From: Candidatus Pelagibacterales bacterium
GTDB lineage: Bacteria; Pseudomonadota; Alphaproteobacteria; TMED109
Length of the DNA: 64,000 nt
Reading direction: 5' to 3'
Assembly (NCBI GenBank): GCA_002715505.1
Contig: PAZF01000002.1
Coordinates: 118,644-182,643, forward strand
Shown here: in pieces, positions 9,634-20,109 of the stretch
How positions within the stretch are numbered: the first letter of the stretch is position 1
Layout of the letters: each line of letters opens with the position of its first letter
The notes under the pieces: model-generated
What the model was told of the DNA's origin: nothing
The model's input: only the letters and a program-made list of their open reading frames with translations
Databases searched by the model: none
Program-made: the position numbers and the translations under genes

Positions 9634-11934
9634 TTATTGTAATATAAATTTAGCTATTCGATCAACAATAGAATTTAAATCAATTTCGCTGATTTGGTAT
9701 AATTCATTCAAGTCACCTGACTGCCCAAAGTTATTTACCCCTAGAGGTATTACTTTTTGACCCTTTACTGCTCCTATCCAAGACAAAGAACTAGAATGTC
9801 CATCTATAATAGTAATAACGGGAACACTTCTATCTACAGCAGAAAGTTTATATTCTAAATGAGAAATAAAATTTGTATTTTTTGTTGATTCTATCCAATC
9901 ATGATAGAGCTTATCAGGAGAAGTAACAATAAATAATCCTATTTTCAAGCTATCTTCATAAATGGCTTCTAAACTTTTTAAAACTTCCCCTACTATTACA
10001 CCAGTGCAAATAATTACAATATCAAGTTTATGACTATATTCTTTTAACCAATACCCCCCTTTAATTAAATCGTTCTTAGCAGATTCATTTAGTTTTCTAT
10101 TAGGTTGCAATAACTTTTTTGTACTTAATCTAAGGTATACTGAGCTTCCATCTTTTTTCTGAATATTTTCTAATGCCCAAAAAAATAAAATATTTAATTC
10201 ATCGGCATAACTTGGTTCATAGTAGCACAAATTTGGCTGAGAAATTCCTATGCTAGGAGTTACTATAGATTGATGCGCTCCTCCTTCATGAGATAGTGTT
10301 ATACCAGATGGAGTTCCAACTAAAATAAATCTAGAGTCAATATAAGTAGCGTAATTTAAAGCATCAAGTCCTCTTCCTATGAAAGTATCATATATTGTTC
10401 CTATTGGAAGTAATCGTGTGCCAAAAATACTCTCAGATATCCCCAAAGAGCCTAATAAAAGAAATAAATTATTTTCAGCAATCCCTAACTCAATATGCTG
10501 TCCGTGTGGAGAATACCTCCATTTTTGTGCTGAAGAGACATTTTTTTCCCTAAATATATCACTTTTAGAATTTCTGCTGAAAACATCTCTCTGGTTTACC
10601 CAACCACCTAAATTTGTTGAAACCGTTACGTCAGGTGAAGTAGTAACAATTCTTTTAATGTTTTTATCTTCTTGCTTCCCAATTTCATTTAAAATTTGTC
10701 CAAATGCTTCCTGAGTACTAATATAATTTTTAAATTCAATATCTACTTGCTTAACTTTAATGCTTTGATCTTCAAAAAATCTATTGTTTATGTTTTTATA
10801 AAATAAATTTTCTGACAAATATTTTTCAAAACTTTCCTTTGATACCTCTAAGCCTTCTGTTTTGTTCCATTCTTTTCCCTCTCTGATTTTCAGTGCAGTT
10901 TGATAAACTTTAAACTGTTTCTTATTCATAATTCCTGAATGATTATCTTTGTGTCCAGCAAGTGGTAATCCAAAACCTTTAACTGTATAACAAATAAAAC
11001 ATTTTGGTTTATCACTTTTTTTATTATAAGAAAAAACTTTTGTTAATTCTTCCAAATCGTGTCCAGCTAGATTTGTCATTATTGAATGAAGCTCTTGATC
11101 ACTTAAAGGATCTAATATCTTAAGCACATTTTTATCTCTTTTATAATCATCAAGCAATGCTCTTCTCCATGCAATTCCTCCTTGAAAGGTTAGAGCAGAG
11201 AATAAATCATTAGGACAGTCATCTATCCATTTTAAAATTTTTTCTCCACCTTCTAATGTTTTTAATTTTTGTAACTTTTTTCCATATTTTAAAATATGTA
11301 CATCCCAATCCATAAGCCTAAAAAGACTAATAAGTTTTTCAAATAGTTTTCCATGAATTATGCCATCTAAAGATTGTCTATTGTAATCAATAATCCACCA
11401 ACAATTCTTAATATTATGCTTAGCTCCTTCTAAAAGAGCTTCATAAATATTACCTTCATCCAACTCTGCGTCGCCAAAAAGTGCAATCATTTTAGATTTA
11501 TTTTTTTTTTCTAAAAAATCATTACAAATCAGATAATCTTGTACCATGGAGCTAAAAATAGTCATAGCACCGCCTAGTCCAACTGAACCAGTAGAAAAAT
11601 CAACATTTCCAAAATCTTTTGTAATAGAAGGGTATGCTTGAGCTCCATTAACTTTTCTAAAGTTTTTTAAATTTTCTAAAGTTTGATTTCCCAATAAATA
11701 TTGAATTGCATGAAAGACTGGACTAGCATGAGGCTTAATAGCAAGCCTATCAAAATTATTAAGTATTTTAAAGTATAGCACTACTAATATAGAAACTACT
11801 GAGGCACAAGACGCTTGATGTCCTCCTACTTTTAAATCATCATCTTTAGATCTTAAGTGATTGGCATTGTGAATAATATAATTTGCCAACCAGGCAACTT
11901 TAGCTTCTATTTGTTTTAAAGTATCAAAATCCAT
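9634..11934 (-). CDS. thiamine-diphosphate-dependent transketolase / AceE-type E1-like protein
   Basis: 766 aa; GGHQASCAS, TGSVGLGGAM, ALFGDAELDEGNIYEALLEGAKH, LGIAENNLFLLLGSLG. Confidence 0.75.
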   Translation of the reverse strand: MDFDTLKQIEAKVAWLANYIIHNANHLRSKDDDLKVGGHQASCASVVSILVVLYFKILNNFDRLAIKPHASPVFHAIQYLLGNQTLENLKNFRKVNGAQAYPSITKDFGNVDFSTGSVGLGGAMTIFSSMVQDYLICNDFLEKKNKSKMIALFGDAELDEGNIYEALLEGAKHNIKNCWWIIDYNRQSLDGIIHGKLFEKLISLFRLMDWDVHILKYGKKLQKLKTLEGGEKILKWIDDCPNDLFSALTFQGGIAWRRALLDDYKRDKNVLKILDPLSDQELHSIMTNLAGHDLEELTKVFSYNKKSDKPKCFICYTVKGFGLPLAGHKDNHSGIMNKKQFKVYQTALKIREGKEWNKTEGLEVSKESFEKYLSENLFYKNINNRFFEDQSIKVKQVDIEFKNYISTQEAFGQILNEIGKQEDKNIKRIVTTSPDVTVSTNLGGWVNQRDVFSRNSKSDIFREKNVSSAQKWRYSPHGQHIELGIAENNLFLLLGSLGISESIFGTRLLPIGTIYDTFIGRGLDALNYATYIDSRFILVGTPSGITLSHEGGAHQSIVTPSIGISQPNLCYYEPSYADELNILFFWALENIQKKDGSSVYLRLSTKKLLQPNRKLNESAKNDLIKGGYWLKEYSHKLDIVIICTGVIVGEVLKSLEAIYEDSLKIGLFIVTSPDKLYHDWIESTKNTNFISHLEYKLSAVDRSVPVITIIDGHSSSLSWIGAVKGQKVIPLGVNNFGQSGDLNELYQISEIDLNSIVDRIAKFILQ

Positions 11935-12070
11935 AATAAAATTTTAAATTAATAATTAATAGTAGCAAATGAAAATTTTTATAACTTTAAAGTTTTTTAT
12001 GTACAAACAATAATTTTTGCTATATGTTTCATTTTTCTAGGTATTTAGTAGTATTTATAAAGGTTATATT

Positions 12071-12532
12071 GTGAATAGTGTTATAAAAATTTTTCTTTCT
12101 TTAAGCATTGCTTTCTTTTTTTCAGGTTGCGCTAGTCAAAGTGCTAAAATGGCTCACAAAATACAAAATGACAAAGATGGTAAATTTTCTGAAGTATCCT
12201 CTAATAATTGTAAAACTGCTATTTCTCAAACTCAAAAAGAGGACCTTCTATTTAATGGGAGAATGATTACTACACCAATTATAGGAGTATTAGGTCTATT
12301 TTCTGCTCCTTTAATCTTGGCAGCCAATGTATCATTAGATGTTAAAGATAGATTGTCAGCATCAGATATGAGTGAAAGCTGTGGGGGTGAACCCATTGGT
12401 AACAAAAAAATTGCACAAGATGTTGCAGTTAACGGTTCATTGGGATTTCTTCTGCAAGGAACAAACCTTTCTGTTTATCCAGGAGGGGAAGAAGTACCAG
12501 TTAGCACGGCTGCTGAAGCCGCAAGTAACTAA
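12071..12532 (+). CDS. hypothetical lipoprotein-like exported protein
   Basis: N-terminal FLSLSIAFFFSGCASQSA lipobox-like. Confidence 0.6.
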   Translation: MNSVIKIFLSLSIAFFFSGCASQSAKMAHKIQNDKDGKFSEVSSNNCKTAISQTQKEDLLFNGRMITTPIIGVLGLFSAPLILAANVSLDVKDRLSASDMSESCGGEPIGNKKIAQDVAVNGSLGFLLQGTNLSVYPGGEEVPVSTAAEAASN

Positions 12533-12534
12533 TT

Positions 12535-12993
12535 ATGTATCTTAGAATTTGTTTTCTAATAATATTAATCTTAAATACTTCAAATTATTTAAACGCAAGA
12601 GAAATTATTATAATAAAAAAAGACGGAAATTCTATACAATATGATCATGACGTGATGCGTCCATATTTATCAAACGACCAAATAGCTTTAGATACTGAAA
12701 TAACATATGCCAAAGCAATAAGGTTACAAATGGGAGGAAATTGGAAAGAGACAGCAGAATTATATGAAAAAATTGCAAATAGAGGTCATCCTACCGCTCA
12801 AGTTCATTTAGGAAAACAATACGTTCATGGAAACGGTGTAGAAATGAGCCTAGTGCAAGCTTATAAATGGTTTTACTTGTCAGAAACTTCTATAGGAAAA
12901 CATTTTATAAAAATTATTTCAAAAGATATGAGTCCACAGCAGATAAATAATGCTAAAAATTTAATAAAAAAATTTAAACCAAAATATAATTAA
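12535..12993 (+). CDS. Sel1-like repeat protein
   Basis: Signal peptide and AELYEKIANRGHPTAQVHLGKQYVHGNGVEMSLVQAYKWFYLSE. Confidence 0.75.
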   Translation: MYLRICFLIILILNTSNYLNAREIIIIKKDGNSIQYDHDVMRPYLSNDQIALDTEITYAKAIRLQMGGNWKETAELYEKIANRGHPTAQVHLGKQYVHGNGVEMSLVQAYKWFYLSETSIGKHFIKIISKDMSPQQINNAKNLIKKFKPKYN

Positions 12994-13662
12994 TTAATTT
13001 AATATTTTACAAAAATTATCTAACTTTTCTCTTTCTGTCTTAAGAGTATTAATATTGTTATTTTTATTTTCATAACCAATTGCCATTCCACAATGCACTG
13101 TAAAATTATTCTCAAGGTTTAAAAACTTGTTAGCTTTTTTATAAACCAAACCCCATGCAGCTTGTGGGCAACTATGAAGACCAAAACTTCTACAAAGTAA
13201 ACAAATATTTTGTAAAAACATCCCATAGTCTAACCAACTCATCCATCCCAAATCTTTTTCTATTGAAAATATTAATCCCAGTGGAGCATTAAAAAAACTA
13301 TAATTTAAAGTATGAAAGTTTAACGTTTTCTTGTAGTCTCCTTTTTTTATATTTAATAATTCATATAAGTCCCATCCTACCTTTCTTCTTCTTTCCTGAT
13401 AAGGAGATCTATATTTTTTCATATAATTAAGTCTTTCTAGCTTAAGAGATTGGTTGTTCTTTTTAAATTCTTTTACCATTTCTTCAGTAAATTTATTTAA
13501 ACTATCTCCAATAAGAACGTGAACATTCCAAGGTTGTGTGTTGCTTCCACTAGGCGATAATGAAGCTAACTCTAGTATTTTTTTAACAGTATTTAGTGAA
13601 ACTTTCTTTTTTTTAAAAGACCTAACACTTCTTCTGCTCTTTATAGCATTAATTACATCCAT
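12994..13662 (-). CDS. nitroreductase family protein
   Basis: MDVINAIKSRRSVRSFKKKKV...LASLSPSGSNTQPWNVHVL. Confidence 0.88.
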   Translation of the reverse strand: MDVINAIKSRRSVRSFKKKKVSLNTVKKILELASLSPSGSNTQPWNVHVLIGDSLNKFTEEMVKEFKKNNQSLKLERLNYMKKYRSPYQERRRKVGWDLYELLNIKKGDYKKTLNFHTLNYSFFNAPLGLIFSIEKDLGWMSWLDYGMFLQNICLLCRSFGLHSCPQAAWGLVYKKANKFLNLENNFTVHCGMAIGYENKNNNINTLKTEREKLDNFCKILN

Positions 13663-13691
13663 ATTATTTCCTTATCATTTTACTTTTTTTT

Positions 13692-13721
13692 CTTGATAAA
13701 CATATTTTAATAATCATATCT
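13692..13721 (+). promoter_or_regulatory. candidate sigma-32 (RpoH)-type promoter upstream of htpG
   Basis: CTTGATA - 16 nt - CATATCT, 22 nt before the htpG ATG. Confidence 0.35.
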
Positions 13722-13742
13722 TATTTAACAGAGGAATATATT

Positions 13743-15605
13743 ATGAGCAAAGAAAATTTTCAGTTTCAGGCAGAAGTAGGAAAAATCCTAAATATAGTGG
13801 CTAATTCTTTATATAGTGAAAAAGAAATATTTTTAAGAGAATATATTTCTAATGCTTCAGACGCATGCGATAAACTCAGATATGAGAGCTTGCAAAACTC
13901 TAATCTAAGTAATAAAGAAGATTTTAAAATATTAGTTAGCTTTAGTAAAAAAAATAAAACTATTTCCATATCAGATAATGGTATAGGAATGGGAAAAAGC
14001 GAGCTTATTAATTCACTTGGAACAATAGCTAAGTCTGGAACAGAAGAGTTCATTAAGAAACTGGAGAATAAAAATGAAAAAAATATTGAGCAAATAGGAA
14101 AATTTGGAGTTGGTTTTTATTCAGGTTTTATGGTAGCAGAAAAAATTACTGTTTTATCAATAAAAGCAGGGGAGAAATCTGGTTGGAAGTGGTCTTCTGA
14201 TGGAAAAGGTGGTTTTGATATAGAAGAAGATTCCTCTCACAAGATAGGAAGCATAATTACACTTTATCTTAAAAAAGACGCAATGGATTTTTTAGAAAAT
14301 GTTAGACTTAACAACATTATAAAAAAATATTCTGATCACATTACTCACCCAGTATTTCTTTTTGATAAAGACAAAAAAGATTACAAAGAAGAACAAGCCA
14401 ATCAAAGTCTAGCTTTATGGACAAAAAATAAAAGGGACATCAAAGAAGAAGATTATAATAATTTTTACACTCAGTCAGGTCTTAATTACGATAAACCTTG
14501 GAAAGTTCTTCACAATCAGAATGAAGGGACAATTAATTTTACAAATTTAATATTTATTCCTTCTGAAAAACCTTTCGATTTGCTTCACGCTGATAAAAAA
14601 GTAAATATTAAACTTTATGTAAAAAAAGTATTTATTACTGATAACTGTGAAAATCTTATACCTAAGTACATGAGATTTTTAAATGGTATAATTGACTCAG
14701 AAGATATTTCCTTAAATATAAGTCGTGAAATGCTTCAAAATGATCCTGTTATTGCAAAAATTAGAAATAATATAGTTAAGAAAGTTATTTCTGAATTAGA
14801 AAAAGAGCTTAAAAATAATAAAGATAATTATACCAAATTTTGGGAAAACTTTGGTCCAGTTTTAAAAGAAGGCATACATGAAGATTTTACAAACAAGGAT
14901 ACAATTCTTAAATTATCAATGTTTGAAAGCAGCAAAAAAGAGGGATGGACAACATTAGATGATTACATAAAAAGAATGTCTAAAGATCAAAAAGAAATTT
15001 ATTATATTAGCGGAGAAAGCAAAAGTAACCTATTGAAAAGCCCCCAAATGGAAAGCTTTATAACGAATAATTTAGAGGTACTTTTTTTTACAGACCCAAT
15101 AGATGAATTTTGGATTCCTAACATAGATAACTTTAATGATTATAAGTTTAAATCCATTACTAAAGGAGCTGTAGATTTTAAAAATAAAGAAGTTAACAAA
15201 AAAGAGAAAGAAAACAAAGACAAGAGCTTCGAAAAGCTTACAGCATACTTAAAAAGTTTTTATGGTGATAAAGTTAAGGATGTGAGAGTATCTAATAGGT
15301 TAACTAGCAGCCCTGTATGTTTTGTAGCTGATGAAAGTTCTATGGATATACATTTAGAAAATATTTTAAAAAAACATAAACATCTCAATGAAATAAGCGC
15401 TAAAATATTAGAAATTAATCCTAATCACGCCCTAATTAAATTTTTAAATAAAATTGATACCAATGATAAAAAAAATTTAATTAAAGTTAAAAATATTTCT
15501 AATATGCTTTTAGACCAAGCAAACCTGTTAGAGGGAATTCCGCTGGATGATAGTAAAGATTTTTGTAATAAGCTTAACGATTTAATTTTATTAAGCATTA
15601 ATTAA
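13743..15605 (+). CDS. htpG: chaperone HtpG (Hsp90)
   Basis: 620 aa; IFLREYISNASDACDKLRYE, ISDNGIGM, GKFGVGFYSGFMVA. Confidence 0.97.
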   Translation: MSKENFQFQAEVGKILNIVANSLYSEKEIFLREYISNASDACDKLRYESLQNSNLSNKEDFKILVSFSKKNKTISISDNGIGMGKSELINSLGTIAKSGTEEFIKKLENKNEKNIEQIGKFGVGFYSGFMVAEKITVLSIKAGEKSGWKWSSDGKGGFDIEEDSSHKIGSIITLYLKKDAMDFLENVRLNNIIKKYSDHITHPVFLFDKDKKDYKEEQANQSLALWTKNKRDIKEEDYNNFYTQSGLNYDKPWKVLHNQNEGTINFTNLIFIPSEKPFDLLHADKKVNIKLYVKKVFITDNCENLIPKYMRFLNGIIDSEDISLNISREMLQNDPVIAKIRNNIVKKVISELEKELKNNKDNYTKFWENFGPVLKEGIHEDFTNKDTILKLSMFESSKKEGWTTLDDYIKRMSKDQKEIYYISGESKSNLLKSPQMESFITNNLEVLFFTDPIDEFWIPNIDNFNDYKFKSITKGAVDFKNKEVNKKEKENKDKSFEKLTAYLKSFYGDKVKDVRVSNRLTSSPVCFVADESSMDIHLENILKKHKHLNEISAKILEINPNHALIKFLNKIDTNDKKNLIKVKNISNMLLDQANLLEGIPLDDSKDFCNKLNDLILLSIN

Positions 15606-15623
15606 GAACTATTATAAAAATAA

Positions 15624-15701
15624 TGGGGCGACTGATGGGTCTCGAACCCACGGCCTCCGGTACCACAAACCAGCGCTCTAACCAACTGAGCTACAGTCGC
15701 C
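15624..15701 (-). tRNA. tRNA-His(GTG)
   Basis: Cloverleaf on minus strand: G-1, GCGACTG:CAGTCGC acceptor stem, C73, CCA; loop TTGTGGT with anticodon GTG. Confidence 0.95.
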
Positions 15702-15757
15702 ATATATATTTTTTACTGTTACTTTCTACATTGTTATAATACTATATCATTTGATGA

Positions 15758-16114
<357 letters not shown>

Positions 16115-16170
16115 AAAGATAATTTAACTATTATAGTTGACATCAGATTTAAACATAATAATATAGTATA

Positions 16171-16220
16171 ACGTTCAATCTACTGAGTAGATCGGAAGTA
16201 AGCTTATGCTGAAGGAACGC
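16171..16220 (+). promoter_or_regulatory. glutamine riboswitch (glnA RNA motif) aptamer candidate
   Basis: ACGTTCAATCTACTGAGTAGATCGGAAGTAAGCTTATGCTGAAGGAACGC: P1 CGTTC(16172-16176):GAACG(16215-16219), P2 ATCTAC:GTAGAT, P3 AGC:GCT, with CGGAAGUAAGC and GAAGGAACGC conserved strings; directly 5' of glnA. Confidence 0.85.
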
Positions 16221-16309
16221 GGTAAGAATGCTGGAAATACATTTCATTTAAATATACTACCGTTGTAATCAATAAGCTCTTTTTTTAATAAGATTATATG
16301 GAGTGAGAA

Positions 16310-17713
16310 ATGACAGAAAAAATTTTTAAAATGATAAAAGACAATGAAGTAAAATTTGTTGACTTTAGATTTACAGACCCAAAAGGAAAATGGCAGCATA
16401 CTGCTCAAACTGTTGAAAGTGTTGATGAAGAACTGCTTAAAAATGGAATTATGTTTGATGGTTCTTCTATTTCAGGATGGAAATCTATAAACGAGTCTGA
16501 TATGATACTTAAACCTGATTTAAATACAGCAGTGCTGGATCCTTTTACTGCTCAGCCTCAGCTAATAATTTTTTGTAATGTAATAGAGCCATCTACAGGA
16601 GAAATGTATTCAAGATGTCCTAGATCAACTGCAGTAAGAGCTACTGAATACTTGAAAAATAGCGGTATTGCAGATACAGCATATTTTGGACCAGAAGCAG
16701 AGTTTTTTGTTTTTGATGACGTTAAATGGAATGTTTCTATGCATGATACATTTTATCAAATAGACTCGGATGAAGGCCCATACAACTCAGGGAATTCCTT
16801 TGATGGTGGTAATATTGGACATAGACCCTCAATTAAAGGAGGTTATTTTCCAGTTCCTCCTGTAGACTCTATGACAGACATGAGAGCTGAAATGGTAGGA
16901 ACTATGATGGAAATGGGTCTTGAAATGGAAAAACATCATCATGAAGTTGCTCCTTCACAAAATGAACTAGGTGGAAAATTTGATGAACTATTATCATGTG
17001 CAGATGATTTGCAAAAGTATAAATATGTAGTTCATATGGTTGCACATTCATATGGAAAAACAGCTACCTTCATGCCAAAGCCTGTAATAGACGATAATGG
17101 ATCTGGTATGCACTGTCATCAATCTTTATGGAAGGGTAATTCTCCTTTATTTGCTGGTAATGAATATAGTGGTTTATCTGAAAGTTGTCTTTTTTATATA
17201 GGAGGTATCATTAAACATGCTAAAGCTATAAACGCTTTTACTAATTCTACTACAAACAGTTATAAAAGATTGGTTCCAGGTTTTGAAGCTCCAACTATTT
17301 TAGCCTACTCTGCTAGAAATAGATCTGCTTCTATTAGAATTCCTTATGCGGAGGGAGATAAAGCTAAGAGACTAGAAGTAAGATTTCCTGATGCTGCATC
17401 AAATCCATATTTAGCCTTTTCCGCTATGCTAATGGCAGGATTAGATGGAATAAAAAATAAAATTCATCCTGGAGAAGCTATAGATTTTGATTTATATGAA
17501 GCTTCAGAAGATCAATTAAAGAATCTTAACACAGTAGCTACTTCATTAGAAAATGCGTTAGACTCACTTCTTAAAGATAAATCTTTTTTAACTGAAGGAG
17601 GAGTTTTTACTGATGATCAAATTGAAGGATATATAGAATTAAAAAGAGATGAAGTCAGTAAATTAAATAACTCTACTCATCCAGTAGAGTTTGATATGTA
17701 TTACAGCGTTTAA
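16310..17713 (+). CDS. glnA: glutamine synthetase type I
   Basis: 467 aa; [38 protein letters not shown]. Confidence 0.98.
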   Translation: MTEKIFKMIKDNEVKFVDFRFTDPKGKWQHTAQTVESVDEELLKNGIMFDGSSISGWKSINESDMILKPDLNTAVLDPFTAQPQLIIFCNVIEPSTGEMYSRCPRSTAVRATEYLKNSGIADTAYFGPEAEFFVFDDVKWNVSMHDTFYQIDSDEGPYNSGNSFDGGNIGHRPSIKGGYFPVPPVDSMTDMRAEMVGTMMEMGLEMEKHHHEVAPSQNELGGKFDELLSCADDLQKYKYVVHMVAHSYGKTATFMPKPVIDDNGSGMHCHQSLWKGNSPLFAGNEYSGLSESCLFYIGGIIKHAKAINAFTNSTTNSYKRLVPGFEAPTILAYSARNRSASIRIPYAEGDKAKRLEVRFPDAASNPYLAFSAMLMAGLDGIKNKIHPGEAIDFDLYEASEDQLKNLNTVATSLENALDSLLKDKSFLTEGGVFTDDQIEGYIELKRDEVSKLNNSTHPVEFDMYYSV

Positions 17714-17724
17714 TTTTTATGTAA

Positions 17725-18102
17725 TTATAAATGTGGCAGTTCTCTTGGTTTGCCGCCTGAGTCTATTGCCACATATATAAACTTACCATTAGTAACCTCT
17801 TTAATGTTACTATTTTCAGAGTTTTCTGTAGTTACTCTTAAAATAATTGAAATTGACGTTTTTCCTACTTTATCAACTTTTCCATAACATGCCACAGTGT
17901 CTCCTACCTTTACTGGCAATAAAAACTTCATGCCTTCTATGGCGACTGTAGCAACTCTTCCTTTAGCCATTTTACTAGCTAAAATACCACCTGCTACATC
18001 CATCTGACTTAATAACCATCCACCAAATATATCTCCATTAGTATTTGTGTCCGCAGGCATCGCCACTGTTTTAGTCAAAATATATTCTTTACTGTTTTCC
18101 AA
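17725..18102 (-). CDS. acyl-CoA thioesterase (hotdog fold, YciA-like)
   Basis: MPADTNTNGDIFGGWLLSQMDVAGGILASKMAKGRVATVAIEGMKF. Confidence 0.88.
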   Translation of the reverse strand: MENSKEYILTKTVAMPADTNTNGDIFGGWLLSQMDVAGGILASKMAKGRVATVAIEGMKFLLPVKVGDTVACYGKVDKVGKTSISIILRVTTENSENSNIKEVTNGKFIYVAIDSGGKPRELPHL

Positions 18103-18167
18103 AACTTATTATTTATAATGATTATTATTTAATGATAGTTTACATTTAAATAAATTAATACAATTTT

Positions 18168-19493
18168 ATGGTAAAAAAATATAATATAGGGCTTTTAAAT
18201 GGAATAGTATGCACTCATAATAATCAGAGAAAAGCCTCTATTGGAATTAAAGACAAAAAAATTATAAAAATTGGAAAAATTAAACCATCAGAATGTTCAC
18301 AAATTATAGATTGTCAAAATAAGCATATATTACCTGGTATAATAGATACCCAAGTACATTTTAGAGAGCCAGGTTTAGCGCATAAAGAGGACATAGGGTC
18401 TGGAACAAAGTCTGGACTTCTAGGAGGTATTACAACAATATTTGAAATGCCAAATACATCCCCTGCCACAATAAATAAAAAAGAAATAGATAGAAAGTTG
18501 AGAATTGCAAAAAATAAAAGCTGGATTAATTATTCTTTTTTTATAGGAGCATGTAAAAAAAACCTAGATAAACTTGCAAAACTTGAGAAAATAAAAGGAT
18601 GCGCTGGAATAAAAATTTTTATGGGATCATCAACAGGAAGCTTGCTATTATCAGAAGAAAAGGATTTGGAAAAAGCATTAAAAATTTGTAAAAGAAGAGT
18701 AGCTTTACATTCTGAGGATGAACAAAGACTAAAAACCAGATTTATTAATATAGATAAAAAAAAGGGTGTTAGTCAGCATGAAGTATGGAGAGATGTAGAA
18801 TCAGCTATACTGTCTACAAAAAGAGTATTAAAATATGCAAAAAAATATAATACTAAGGCTCATATACTTCACATATCTACCAAAGAAGAAATAGATCTGC
18901 TTAAAAAAACAGGCAAAAATATTACAGGTGAAGTAACTCCTCAACATCTAACGTTGCACTCACCTAATTGTTATAGAAAACTAGGCACCAAATCTCAAAT
19001 GAATCCTCCTATCCGAAATAGATCACATCAGAATGGTTTATGGAATGGAATACATAATGGAATAGTTAATGTTATTGGATCAGATCATGCTCCACATACC
19101 ATTGAAGAAAAAAAATTAAATTGGCCAAACTCACCATCAGGATTACCTGGTGTACAAACTACCTTACACATAATGTTAAATCATGTAAATAAAGGTAAAA
19201 TAACCTTAAAAAAAGTTATAGAATTACTGTCATATAATCCTGCCAAAATTTATAAAATTAAAAATAAAGGCCAAATTAAAAAGAATTTTGACGCAGATAT
19301 TACAATTATAGATCTAAATAAAACATATATTATAAAAAATAAAGATATGGCTTACAAATGTGGCTGGACTCCTTTTGATGGAATGAAGGTTAAAGGAGAT
19401 GTTTTCGCCACTCTAATAAATGGAAAAATTAAAATGATTAACAAGAAAGTTTTAGGAAAGCCTGATGGAAAAATGGTACAATTTCATAAGTAA
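18168..19493 (+). CDS. dihydroorotase / dihydroorotase-like amidohydrolase
   Basis: GIIDTQVHFREPGLAHKEDI, HSEDEQR, IGSDHAPHT. Confidence 0.85.
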   Translation: MVKKYNIGLLNGIVCTHNNQRKASIGIKDKKIIKIGKIKPSECSQIIDCQNKHILPGIIDTQVHFREPGLAHKEDIGSGTKSGLLGGITTIFEMPNTSPATINKKEIDRKLRIAKNKSWINYSFFIGACKKNLDKLAKLEKIKGCAGIKIFMGSSTGSLLLSEEKDLEKALKICKRRVALHSEDEQRLKTRFINIDKKKGVSQHEVWRDVESAILSTKRVLKYAKKYNTKAHILHISTKEEIDLLKKTGKNITGEVTPQHLTLHSPNCYRKLGTKSQMNPPIRNRSHQNGLWNGIHNGIVNVIGSDHAPHTIEEKKLNWPNSPSGLPGVQTTLHIMLNHVNKGKITLKKVIELLSYNPAKIYKIKNKGQIKKNFDADITIIDLNKTYIIKNKDMAYKCGWTPFDGMKVKGDVFATLINGKIKMINKKVLGKPDGKMVQFHK

Positions 19494-20097
19494 AAGAAAT
19501 TTAATATTTTTGTTAATAACTTTTATTTTTTCATATAAAAACAATAGTTTGTCTCAGACTTTTGATATTCCAGCTAACTTTGTAGAGGGTCCGCTAATTT
19601 ATTCTTATGAAACTAACTTAAAAGGAATTAGTAAGATATCTCCTATAGATGATGCTTTTGTAAAATATTCAAGTTTAGAATTAAGTATTGTAAATTCTAA
19701 GATAAACTATCCATCCAAATGGTTAGAAGATAAAATTTATGATGAATTAGGTGATGTTGCAGAAATGGAGAGACTACTTAGAAGTAAAGATAGTCCTCTA
19801 GCAGATCCCATATTTGACCAATTCAAGCATTTGCCAATTTATATTGATGATACCATAGAACAACTTGCTATTAATCCTTTAGTTTTCTGTAAAAAAATAA
19901 GTGTGCTTTATAATAAAACTGGTAAGTTTTATGAACTTAACTGCACTATACCTTTTGGTTTTTTTAATAATTATTTATTAATGCGCCTACAATTTAAAAG
20001 AAATATTTGGTACTTTACTAAAATAACTACTTTAAATTATAATAGATTATTAGACTTTTTAACTATAGCTGATAGCTTTCGAATAAAAAAAAATTGA
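19465..20097 (+). CDS. hypothetical protein with N-terminal hydrophobic segment
   Basis: Open frame overlapping the upstream 3' end; NLIFLLITFIFSY signal-like; no family recognised. Confidence 0.55.
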   Translation: MEKWYNFISKRNLIFLLITFIFSYKNNSLSQTFDIPANFVEGPLIYSYETNLKGISKISPIDDAFVKYSSLELSIVNSKINYPSKWLEDKIYDELGDVAEMERLLRSKDSPLADPIFDQFKHLPIYIDDTIEQLAINPLVFCKKISVLYNKTGKFYELNCTIPFGFFNNYLLMRLQFKRNIWYFTKITTLNYNRLLDFLTIADSFRIKKN

Positions 20098-20109
20098 TTT
20101 TTAATAATT

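Noticed and set aside
10379-10714. Plus-strand ORF inside the transketolase-like gene
   Set aside because: Antisense shadow ORF.
13766-14053. Minus-strand ORF inside htpG
   Set aside because: Antisense shadow ORF of a conserved chaperone gene.
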